From positions 1-19,020 of the forward strand of contig JAKORQ010000171.1 of NCBI GenBank assembly GCA_029777755.1: 19,020 nucleotides of DNA, in the 5' to 3' direction. The DNA comes from Planctomycetota bacterium (GTDB lineage Bacteria; Planctomycetota; Phycisphaerae; Tepidisphaerales; Tepidisphaeraceae). Positions 1 through 6,404 of the stretch are shown here, piece by piece (the first letter of the stretch is position 1; every line of letters begins with the position of its first letter). The notes beneath the pieces were generated by a model. That model was not told the DNA's origin. It was given only the letters and a program-made list of their open reading frames with translations, and searched no databases. Both the position numbers and the translations under genes were made by a program.

Positions 1-569
1 CTGCTCACCGAGATATCGCGAAGAGGCTGCTGAAGGAATGAACTTCGATAGCTCGCGGTGATAATCTCCGCGCAGGCCTTGCTTGCGCTGTACGGGTCAT
101 GTCCGCCCAGAGGGTCTGTCTCGCGATAGGGGTAGATCCACTCCCGGTTCTCGTAGCATTTGTCGGTGGTGACGATGAGGCAGACCTTCACCGACGGACA
201 CATACGCACCGCCTCAAGCACATGAACGGTGCCCATGGCATTGGTCTGGAACGTCTCCACCGGCTCTCGATAGGACCTGCGCACGAGTGGCTGGGCCGCG
301 AGGTGGAAGACAATAGACGGTTGCGCACTTCGCATTGCGATATGCAGCGACTCAAGATCCCTGACGTCGCCAACTGTGTGCGAGGCAAGCGACTGGCGGA
401 CATTGGCTTGCTCAAAAAGGCTTGGATTGGTGGCAGGCGGAAGGCTATAGCCATGTACGTGCGCTCCGCAGTGCGCAAGCCACATGGATAGCCACGAGCC
501 TTTAAAGCCGGTGTGGCCGGTGACGAACACCGACTTGCCGCGAAAGAATTTGTGCAGTCGTTCAATCAT
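1..569 (-). CDS. rfbG: CDP-glucose 4,6-dehydratase, C-terminus beyond window start
   Basis: This NAD-dependent short-chain dehydrogenase of the extended SDR family converts CDP-D-glucose to CDP-4-keto-6-deoxyglucose, the second step towards CDP-linked 3,6-dideoxyhexoses for surface polysaccharide. It is cytoplasmic. The first 189 codons are visible, from the ATG at 569 to the window edge, with no internal stop. Near residue 17 is a nucleotide-binding turn, VTGHTGFKGSW, which is typical of RfbG. Further on are HLAAQPLVRRSY, the TTDKCYEN segment and the catalytic DPYSASK (YxxxK). The start lies inside the end of rfbF: the two overlap by 8 bases, so translation is probably coupled. Together with rfbF it makes the CDP-hexose branch recognisable. 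The C-terminal half, roughly 170 residues, lies outside the window. Confidence 0.93.
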   Translation of the reverse strand, partial: MIERLHKFFRGKSVFVTGHTGFKGSWLSMWLAHCGAHVHGYSLPPATNPSLFEQANVRQSLASHTVGDVRDLESLHIAMRSAQPSIVFHLAAQPLVRRSYREPVETFQTNAMGTVHVLEAVRMCPSVKVCLIVTTDKCYENREWIYPYRETDPLGGHDPYSASKACAEIITASYRSSFLQQPLRDISVS

Positions 570-1339
570 TCCAGATTTTCCAGGGAGCCTTCCCCTGTTG
601 CCAGTACTGCTCAAGCAACTGCTTCTCGCGCAGTGTGTCCATCGGCTGCCAGAAGCCCTCGTGGCGATAGGCCATAAGCTGGCCTTCCTGCGAGAGCCGC
701 ATCAGCGGCTCGGCCTCGAGTGGCATGTCGTCGCCGCGAATGTAGTCAAACACTCCAGGCTCAAAGACAAAGAAGCCACCATTGATCCAGCCTTCGCCGG
801 CCTGCGGCTTCTCATTGAAGCCGCAAACGCGATCACCATCGAACTGAAGGGCGCCGAAGCGGGCCGGAGGGCGAACGGCCGTCACCGTCGCCAGTTTGCC
901 GTGGGAACGGTGGAACTTCAGCAGCGCTGTGATATTAACGTCCCCCACGCCATCACCGTAGGTCATGAGGACCGTCTCATCCCCTATCGCCCGGCGACAT
1001 CGCTTTACTCTTCCCCCCCCCCGTCTGGGTGTGCAGACCGGTCTCCAGCAGCATAACCCGCCAGTCCGGCACACGGTTCTCGTGAACACTTACAGTGCCT
1101 CGCCCAAGGTCGATGGTCAGGTCGTTGTCGTGATAGAGGAAGCTGCGGAAGTATTCCTTGATGATCTCGCTCTTGTATCCGCAGGCGATGACGAAATCGC
1201 GGATGTCGTGGGCTGCGTAGATGTTCATTATGTGCCAGAGGATGGGACGCCCACCTATCTCCACCATCGGCTTTGGGCTCACAAGTGTTTCCTCGGAGAG
1301 TCGCGTTCCCAGCCCACCGGCCAGAATGATCGCCTTCAT
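562..1339 (-). CDS. rfbF: Glucose-1-phosphate cytidylyltransferase, frameshifted at a G run
   Basis: RfbF forms CDP-glucose from CTP and glucose-1-phosphate, the first step of the CDP-dideoxyhexose pathway. The gene reads in two frames. The N-terminal part, from the ATG at 1339, carries AGGLGTRLSEET, the nucleotidyltransferase signature, and KPMVEIGGRPILWHI. It runs out of frame at the 10-G run (coding strand) at 1022-1013. The C-terminal part is in another frame and carries RVKR, LMTYGDGVGDV, RFGAL, EKPQ, INGGFFV and GFWQPMDTLREK, all RfbF hallmarks. As sequenced, translation from 1339 stops near 977. Removing one G gives a continuous 258-residue protein, very close to the family length of about 257, so a 9-G allele should be functional. 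The start overlaps the stop of the upstream membrane-protein gene as ATGA. It could be a phase-variable gene, a recent mutation or a base-calling error. Confidence 0.9.
1013..1022. repeat. Homopolymer run of 10 C (G on the rfbF coding strand)
   Basis: Ten consecutive C residues on the plus strand, read as ten G in rfbF mRNA. The run sits exactly where the two in-frame halves of rfbF meet. Nine G, or any number differing from nine by a multiple of three, restores the frame; ten G does not. Runs of this length are prone to slipped-strand mispairing and also to sequencing error. Confidence 0.95.
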
Positions 1340-3120
1340 TCCACTGCTCCTGTATCACCCAGTGCACTCAAGCGCTTCAGCAGCGTTCGCGTGCCCTCAT
1401 CCAGCGATCTGTTCCTGTAAAGATGGAGCGCCATCCAGTACCAGGCGCGCTCAACATTGCCCAGCTCAGTGTACAGCCACGCCATCTCATATTCACCCAC
1501 GATAGAGGGAGGTGGCAGCCACTGGTCATGCCAGTAGCACCGGTGGGCAAGCTCGCCCAGTTCGGCGGCTTCACCATAGCGGCCACGAGCGCCCGCAAGG
1601 AAGATCAAATTGCGCAGCGCCACAGGGTAGCGCGTTGAGATGGAGAGCTGGTGGTAGTACATGGCCTCTGAAAGATTCAGAATCTCATCGGCCACAGCTG
1701 TAGGTATCGCCCACGCCGGCGCGACTGGCGTCTCCGATGACTCCCTCGTCTTGATAGAGAGGTTGGCCACCTTTGATACGGCGGCCGCCATGTTGTTGTA
1801 GGCCACCGTTGAATTGGGATTCACCCGTGCGCACTGCACCATGACGGTGACGGTCGATCGCCACATCGTTGCATACCGGAAGCTCTGCAAGGCCAGACAT
1901 GCTACCAGCAGCCCGACTGCAACCATGGCAAACCGCGGTTTGAGACGTACAACGCACAGTGCCGCCGCAAGCGAGATCGCCATCATCGACACATACACAT
2001 ACCTGTCGGCAACCGTCGAATAGAACTGGAATCCAAACGGCACCAGCCCGAGCACCGGGAAAACGCCGGCCAGGAAGATGATGATCGCGATAAAGCAGAT
2101 CGCCCTGTGCTTGCGCAGGCGCAGCGGTAACAGCAGTATGGCGGCGGAGATGGATGCCACTGGAATCGAAGCATGCGAAAGCGCCACATTGATCGGGCGA
2201 ACCCCGTAATCGACCGCGAAACCAGTGGGATAGAAGATCTTGCAAATGTAGAAGCCGATGGCGTGGCATGCGATCAGCGGCCTGAATGACCAGTGCAGGT
2301 TGTCATGGTAGCCATCAATGTGCTGGATGTTTCTTGTCCAGTATGCCGATGGAAGCACGGTGGCTGTCAGCCCGATGAATCGCCAGAGAACGCTTTTCCT
2401 TAAGCCGCTGATGAACGCCACATCAAGCGCCGCCGCGATGATGGGAAGCCCCATGATGCCCGGCTTGGCGAGCGTGCCCAGGAAGCACAGCAGCAGGGCG
2501 GCCGAGTAGTTTCGATGTCCTTTTCCTGCGTCGCCATCGCGAAAAGCTTCTGCGGATCGCAGGTAGGTGAGGATGGCCCCAAGCCCTAAGGCGCTGGAAA
2601 GCAGGTCTTTCATGCCGGTCGCCCAGGCAACCGCTTCCACCTGGATGGGATGGACGGCGAAGATGGCGGCCCCGGCCAGCGCCGGCCAGATGCCGGCCGC
2701 CCGTCGAAGGATAAGCATTACCAATATCGCGTTGGTGCAATGGACCAGCAGATTGGCCAGGTGAAATGGCCAAGGGGGTATGCCTGATTCGGGCATCCTT
2801 CCCCCAAATGCTTTTCCTATGGCGGCAAGGATCAGCCACAGGTTGTAAGTGAGTGGGATGTACATCCCCTCATGTGGTTCAGCCCACGCTCCCCGGAAGG
2901 CGGAAAATGAAGGTGGGTTTACGCGAGGATTACCGCTGATCAGCGAGAGATCGTCCCAACTGATGAATTCATGCGAGACGACCCGCCCGAAGACGACAAC
3001 GATCAGCAGCGCAAGCAGGAGGACAACAAAGGAAAGCCTGCCGCTTACCAGTTGCGCCCACCGGGCCCGTACTCCGCCAGATTCGCATAAAACTCCGATG
3101 TCTCCGGTTTGTAAATCCAA
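1336..3120 (-). CDS. GT-C-type polytopic membrane protein with helical (TPR-like) C-terminus
   Basis: Large integral membrane protein of 594 residues. An N-terminal hydrophobic helix is followed by a SWDD acidic motif near residue 54 in the first periplasmic loop, as in dolichyl/polyprenyl-phosphate-mannose-dependent GT-C transferases and Tmtc-like proteins. Further family features are HLANLLVHCTNAILV, FAVHPIQVEAVAWATG and DRYVYVSM. About ten hydrophobic segments fill residues 30-415. A soluble helical tail (about 450-590) has TPR-like pieces such as YGEAAELGELAH and LGNVERAWYWMAL. It may transfer a sugar from a lipid carrier to an exported protein; that role is inferred. The best start is a TTG at 3120 with GAGG seven bases upstream, giving a 76-base overlap with the preceding pseudopilin gene. 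No ATG or GTG lies nearer the first helix, so the start is uncertain. Its stop overlaps the rfbF start. Confidence 0.75.
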   Translation of the reverse strand: MDLQTGDIGVLCESGGVRARWAQLVSGRLSFVVLLLALLIVVVFGRVVSHEFISWDDLSLISGNPRVNPPSFSAFRGAWAEPHEGMYIPLTYNLWLILAAIGKAFGGRMPESGIPPWPFHLANLLVHCTNAILVMLILRRAAGIWPALAGAAIFAVHPIQVEAVAWATGMKDLLSSALGLGAILTYLRSAEAFRDGDAGKGHRNYSAALLLCFLGTLAKPGIMGLPIIAAALDVAFISGLRKSVLWRFIGLTATVLPSAYWTRNIQHIDGYHDNLHWSFRPLIACHAIGFYICKIFYPTGFAVDYGVRPINVALSHASIPVASISAAILLLPLRLRKHRAICFIAIIIFLAGVFPVLGLVPFGFQFYSTVADRYVYVSMMAISLAAALCVVRLKPRFAMVAVGLLVACLALQSFRYATMWRSTVTVMVQCARVNPNSTVAYNNMAAAVSKVANLSIKTRESSETPVAPAWAIPTAVADEILNLSEAMYYHQLSISTRYPVALRNLIFLAGARGRYGEAAELGELAHRCYWHDQWLPPPSIVGEYEMAWLYTELGNVERAWYWMALHLYRNRSLDEGTRTLLKRLSALGDTGAVE

Positions 3121-3542
3121 CCGAATGCCTCGCTGTCGTTGGGAACTACTGGTGCGTTAGCATCTAGTACCTTCACCGCGCTTTCTCGGTTCATCGGGTT
3201 GGTGGGCATCTCGGTGAGGTATCTCCCAAATCGATATATGCTGTCGCGGGTGCTTGAGACGTTCCCGTCATAGTCGGTGAAAGAGGTCATCTGCTCCCGG
3301 AAGATCTCCTCAGACCTGTTGCCGGCAGCATCAATCCCCGGGGGATTCGCGTGGGACGCTCTGTAGAGGGTGATCTGTGTCCGCATGAAGCGCAGTTCCT
3401 CACGCAACACGGACTCCCTGGCGTCCTTTGAGGCGCTCGATACACTGGCGATTACCACTCCGGCCAGGATCGCAAGTATGACCACAACAATCAATATCTC
3501 GATAAGCGTGAACGCCCGACTTTGGTAAGGCTTCGAGCTCAT
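3045..3542 (-). CDS. Type II secretion/type IV pilin-like prepilin (pseudopilin)
   Basis: A 165-residue protein with an N-terminal class III signal: a short basic leader, then FTLIEILIVVVILAIL, with Glu at +5. Prepilin peptidase would cut before the Phe. The residue before the cut is Ala instead of the usual Gly. The hydrophobic helix is followed by a charged alpha-helical stretch and a globular domain lacking the GspG calcium-loop pattern. The start is taken at the ATG at 3542, because GAGGGA lies four bases upstream; an in-frame ATG at 3566 has no Shine-Dalgarno sequence. The gene is downstream of the gspG-like gene, separated by a 12-bp hairpin, and its 3' end overlaps the GT-C gene. It is probably a minor pseudopilin or an exported filament subunit. 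No secretion ATPase or secretin gene is in view. Confidence 0.8.
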   Translation of the reverse strand: MSSKPYQSRAFTLIEILIVVVILAILAGVVIASVSSASKDARESVLREELRFMRTQITLYRASHANPPGIDAAGNRSEEIFREQMTSFTDYDGNVSSTRDSIYRFGRYLTEMPTNPMNRESAVKVLDANAPVVPNDSEAFGWIYKPETSEFYANLAEYGPGGRNW

Positions 3543-3577
3543 CGGTTCCCTCGCATTATGGGTCATATGGACTAGCG

Positions 3578-3609
3578 AAGTGCCGGGCGAGTTACCCCGC
3601 CCGGCACTT
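3578..3609 (-). terminator. 12-bp perfect hairpin between the two pseudopilin genes
   Basis: AAGTGCCGGGCG at 3578-3589 is perfectly complementary to 3598-3609, with an 8-base loop. It lies 36 bases after the gspG-like stop (3646) and before the next start (3542). No U run follows on the minus strand, so it is either a weak or factor-assisted terminator, or an mRNA-stabilising 3' structure that sets a high pilin to downstream-gene ratio. The inverted repeat is directly visible; its function is inferred. Confidence 0.5.
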
Positions 3610-3645
3610 ACAGCTTTTAGATTGCCTCAGGAATATGCTGATGCA

Positions 3646-4056
3646 TTATTCCTTCGGGAAACGGGTACCCTTGGCCACGCCGCCGAACTGGCCATCGACG
3701 AAGAACCAGCCATCGGTCTCCGGGACGTCGGACGACACGCTAGTGCTGTTCGCGAACGGATGCACCGGCTTGGCCTGCAGGTAGGGGCCGTAGGTCTTGT
3801 TGTTGACCTCGTCGACGACCTTCTTCGTCAGCGAGTCGAACAGGTTTTCCGCTTTCAGCTCAGCGTCAGGCTGCTGGAGCTTGAACAGCTCGATCTGGCT
3901 CTGCACCGTCTGGACGGTGCTCTGCATCGCGCTCAGCTTCGCGTCCTCAGAGGCGTTGGTGAACTGCGGGATAACGATCGCCGCGAGGATACCGAGAATG
4001 ATCACCACGATCAAAATTTCGATCAGGGTGAAACCTTTACGAACTGTGGCTTTCAT
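3646..4056 (-). CDS. GspG-like major pseudopilin
   Basis: A 136-residue type II secretion pseudopilin-like protein. The leader MKATVRKG is followed by FTLIEILIVVIILGILAA, giving the canonical Gly|Phe cleavage site and Glu+5. IVIPQFTNASEDA then continues the helix, and the soluble domain contains TYGPYLQAKPVHPF and DGWFFVDGQFGG, resembling the C-terminal part of GspG/PulG-type proteins. It would sit in the inner membrane and assemble into a short pseudopilus after cleavage by prepilin peptidase. The start at 4056 has GGGAGG six bases upstream; the frame remains open to about 4281 but that extension has no coding character. The gene appears to lead the minus-strand cluster. No other gsp gene is adjacent, a layout seen with the many orphan pseudopilin genes of planctomycetes. 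Confidence 0.88.
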   Translation of the reverse strand: MKATVRKGFTLIEILIVVIILGILAAIVIPQFTNASEDAKLSAMQSTVQTVQSQIELFKLQQPDAELKAENLFDSLTKKVVDEVNNKTYGPYLQAKPVHPFANSTSVSSDVPETDGWFFVDGQFGGVAKGTRFPKE

Positions 4057-4094
4057 GAAGCCTCCCAAAGTTAAAGAGAAACGTAAACAAAACC

Positions 4095-4120
4095 GTCGTT
4101 GAAGGAACATCCCCAACGAC
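4095..4120 (-). promoter_or_regulatory. Leader hairpin upstream of the gspG-like gene, attenuator-like
   Basis: GTCGTTG at 4095-4101 pairs with CAACGAC at 4114-4120 around a 12-base loop. On the minus strand the hairpin is followed by a T-rich stretch (GGTTTTGTTTACGTTTCTC) and then the Shine-Dalgarno of the pseudopilin gene about 35 bases on. This could be a weak terminator/attenuator or a 5'-stabilising stem. The stem is only seven base pairs. Confidence 0.3.
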
Positions 4121-4816
4121 TTCATGTCCCGAATTCGCGTCGTGCAGAGAGTTGAAGCAACCTTCGCCTCGCCTCCCCACGCCTGTCGCGTCCCACCTGG
4201 GATGAGCCGCTCCAGCGACGCCGGCGGGCCGAACGAGTCCGCCAAGCGGACCGGCACGACCCCATACTCAATGTTGGCCACTCACCGGGTCCTTCCGTTC
4301 AGCTTGCCATGCCCGTCGAGCACAAAATCTCAGCACCCGCAAGTTCATGACATCGAACCCGCGTCATGCGATTTCCTGTACTCGTCGATCACAGTGTGCC
4401 CTTCATGCACTATGCCGAGCGATAACCCTTTGAGGTGAGTGCTTCGGGTCAGTCTAGATTGTCAAACGGACGGGTCAGATCAAGCTCATGTTCGCACGCT
4501 CAACCAAGCCCAACCGTCAAACGGCAGATGATATACATACCGTCTAGCCCGGTGCAATGTCAAAGGAAATAATCCGCACTCTCCCATAGCTTTAGAAGCC
4601 GATATTCCTCCCCAGCGACAAAATACAGCTCAAATCTGCAATGATTACTACAGCTTAGCTGAGCTGGTTTGACACAAAAAGACTTGCTCTGCGGCGCCGG
4701 TAACACGGCCGGCAGATTGCCTGGCCTGTCAGTGAGCGCCAGCGCAGATCGGCGGCCATAGCTGACATCGCCAGCCTGCGAGGTGTTGCCCGGTGTCGCC
4801 GATTCTGCATCGCCGC
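4121..4816. other. Gene-poor stretch without a convincing coding region
   Basis: About 700 bases lie between the gspG-like leader and the tRNA promoter. Open frames here have no recognisable motif, no good ribosome binding site and unconvincing composition. The stretch from about 4440 to 4680 is visibly more AT-rich than the neighbouring genes. It contains two copies of GGGTCAG (4446, 4472) and two of GTCAAACGG (4461, 4516). It presumably contains the promoter of the minus-strand cluster, but I could not find a convincing -35/-10 pair. Confidence 0.5.
4446..4524. repeat. Interleaved short direct repeats GGGTCAG and GTCAAACGG
   Basis: GGGTCAG occurs at 4446-4452 and 4472-4478, and GTCAAACGG at 4461-4469 and 4516-4524. 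They sit in the AT-richer part of the gene-free region upstream of the pseudopilin cluster. Short repeats can be regulator binding sites, but repeats this short may also be chance. Confidence 0.3.
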
Positions 4817-4845
4817 TGGACAAGTAACGTTGCGCAGCTTAGAAA
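4817..4845 (+). promoter_or_regulatory. Sigma70-like promoter for tRNA-Pro
   Basis: TGGACA (4817-4822, five of six matches to the -35 consensus) is followed, after exactly 17 bases, by TAGAAA (4840-4845, four of six). The expected transcription start near 4852 is seven bases before the mature tRNA 5' end, a normal leader length for a single tRNA gene. Confidence 0.5.
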
Positions 4846-4858
4846 ATGCCTCTGGAGA

Positions 4859-4934
4859 CGGGGCGTAGCTCAGCTTGGATTAGAGCGCCTGGTTTGGGTC
4901 CAGGAGGTCGCAAGTTCGAATCTTGTCGCCCCGA
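4859..4934 (+). tRNA. tRNA-Pro (anticodon UGG)
   Basis: A complete 76-base cloverleaf. The acceptor stem CGGGGCG/CGCCCCG is perfect and followed by discriminator A. The D arm is GCTC/GAGC with an 11-base loop. The anticodon stem is CCTGG/CCAGG around TTTGGGT, giving anticodon TGG. There is a five-base variable loop, and the T arm is GCAAG-TTCGAAT-CTTGT with one G-T pair. CCA is not encoded. The UGG anticodon is the broad-reading proline tRNA. It stands alone; no other tRNA is next to it. Confidence 0.97.
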
Positions 4935-5130
4935 TTTGCACACGGCTTTTCACGTCACCTGACGCATCCTGACAGATGAGACTGCCTGGTCTGTGCTTGT
5001 ACGGGTTGCTTTCTCCTTGACATCCCAGCCCGCTGGGGCGACAGATTGTTAACTGCCTTGCATATGGCGAATTGTGCCGTCGCCACGCAATAATCGGCCC
5101 GGTTCAACGTTCAGGGAGATGACGGCCAGC

Positions 5131-5727
5131 ATGGACGAATTGCCGCAGACGACTGTTCATTCAGACCAGCAGCAGTTCGTCGTGTCTGACGAGGCTCTGA
5201 TCGGCCGGCTGCGCGCCGGCGAGCAGGCGGCCGGGGATGAACTCGTCCGGCGATACGTTCAGCCGCTGCTGGCGTATCTCCAGCGTCTGACTGGAAATAC
5301 CGCCATAGCGGAGGAGCTTCATCAGCAGACGTGGCTCTCGGTGCTTGAGCACCTGGATCGCTTCGACGAGAAGCGTTCCCCCGGCGGATTCAAAGCCTGG
5401 CTGTTTCGCATCGCGACCAACAAGGTCAATGACCTGTGGCGCTCGCGCTCAAGGCAGCGAAAGCTTGAAGACGGGCTGAGGCTCTCCAGTACCGAGGAGG
5501 TGCCCGATGCCTCCCGCCCGCTGGTGGCGACTGAGCAGGCCGAGAAGCTCAAGCAGGCAATAGCAGACCTGCCTGAGCCGCAGCGGCAGGTGGTTTGCAT
5601 GCGGTACTATGCCAACATGCGGTTTACCGAGATAGCGGCCGCCATGGGGTGTCCGCTCAACACCGCGCTTGGCCGGATGCATAAGGCAGTCTTGAAACTG
5701 AAGCAGGCACTGGAGGCGGACTCGTAG
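5131..5727 (+). CDS. ECF-type RNA polymerase sigma factor
   Basis: A 198-residue extracytoplasmic-function sigma factor that would direct RNA polymerase to a small regulon. Region 2 spans about residues 20-105, with the core-binding segment AEELHQQTWLSVLEHL and the -10-recognition segment GGFKAWLFRIATNKVNDLWR. Region 4 spans about 138-195, with LPEPQRQVVCMRYYANMRFTEIAA and the helix-turn-helix MGCPLNTALGRMHKAV. No sigma regions 1 or 3 are present. The start is uncertain: GGGAG directly abuts an ATG at 5119, too close to serve it, so the ATG at 5131 (12-base spacing) is preferred. A GTG at 5074 is also in frame. The anti-sigma candidate begins 16 bases after the stop, so the two form an operon. 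Confidence 0.92.
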   Translation: MDELPQTTVHSDQQQFVVSDEALIGRLRAGEQAAGDELVRRYVQPLLAYLQRLTGNTAIAEELHQQTWLSVLEHLDRFDEKRSPGGFKAWLFRIATNKVNDLWRSRSRQRKLEDGLRLSSTEEVPDASRPLVATEQAEKLKQAIADLPEPQRQVVCMRYYANMRFTEIAAAMGCPLNTALGRMHKAVLKLKQALEADS

Positions 5728-5743
5728 CCAACGAGGCCACAAG

Positions 5744-6394
5744 ATGAAGAACTTACTGTCCAAACTGAGCGGCAATGAGGCGATCCTCCTGATGTATCTC
5801 GCCGATGAGCTTCCGCCGCAGGATCGTGCCGAGGTGGAAGCGCTGCTGCGGCAGGATGGAGCGTTCCGCCGGCAGTTGGAGGAGCTGCGCGGTGCCATGG
5901 AGGTGGTGGAGGGCGCGTTTGCGATAGGCGATCCCGTCATTGCTGCGCGTGCCGAGAAGTGCGCCCGGGACACCATAGCTTCCATGCGGCAGTGGCAGGC
6001 CGCTCCGCCGCCCGTGCGCATCGAGACCAAGCTGGAGGAGAAGAAGCTGCCTTTGCCATGGTGGAGCTATCCGCTGGCGGCGGCCGCGTCTATCCTGGTG
6101 GCAGCTGCGGTGTTCTTTGCCAACTTCGATCCCGCCCCGATGCTCGACCCGGTGGTATCCCGTCCCATGGCGGCGGCCATCCCGGATTTGCTCTCCTCCC
6201 CGGTGCTCAGTGACCTTGCCACCTGGAGCATGGATCCGTATGAGCGATACGCCATGGCCGAGGAACTGGCCGCCTCCTTTGACGAGAGCCAGAGGATCCT
6301 GTTCGAGGGCAACCTGTTAAAGGCGCGGCAGGAGGTTTCGGCTATCCAGTCGCTCTCCAATGATGCGTTTGCAGCCGTTGATTGGCTCTGGTAG
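5744..6394 (+). CDS. Single-pass membrane anti-sigma factor candidate
   Basis: A 216-residue protein encoded directly after the ECF sigma gene, preceded by GAGG seven bases before its ATG. The N-terminal cytoplasmic part (1-100) has the helical layout of anti-sigma domains: EAILLMYLADELPPQDR, then VEALLRQDGAFRRQLEEL, resembling the loop in which sigma-binding domains begin. It lacks the HxxxCxxC zinc motif of ZAS anti-sigmas. A hydrophobic helix at about 107-127 (YPLAAAASILVAAAVFF) is followed by a periplasmic tail of about 90 residues. The assignment rests mainly on position and topology. It probably holds the sigma factor at the membrane until a signal reaches its outer domain. Confidence 0.72.
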   Translation: MKNLLSKLSGNEAILLMYLADELPPQDRAEVEALLRQDGAFRRQLEELRGAMEVVEGAFAIGDPVIAARAEKCARDTIASMRQWQAAPPPVRIETKLEEKKLPLPWWSYPLAAAASILVAAAVFFANFDPAPMLDPVVSRPMAAAIPDLLSSPVLSDLATWSMDPYERYAMAEELAASFDESQRILFEGNLLKARQEVSAIQSLSNDAFAAVDWLW

Positions 6395-6404
6395 CAGAGG
6401 TGAG

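Noticed and set aside
4057..4281. 75-codon N-terminal extension of the gspG-like gene
   Set aside because: The prepilin leader must be short. The ATG at 4056 has an excellent Shine-Dalgarno and the extension resembles no protein.
4121..4330. c-di-GMP (GEMM) riboswitch upstream of the pseudopilin gene
   Set aside because: A GGGACGC-like string is present on the minus strand, but the paired helices and the tetraloop/receptor segments of GEMM are missing.
4560..4823. 87-codon minus-strand open frame in the gene-free region
   Set aside because: It starts with TTG, has no convincing ribosome binding site and no motif, and overlaps the tRNA promoter.
5017..5046. TTGACA box upstream of the ECF sigma gene as a promoter
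   Set aside because: The -35 is perfect, but no sequence at 16-19 bases resembles a -10 element, and no ECF-type autoregulatory pair was found.
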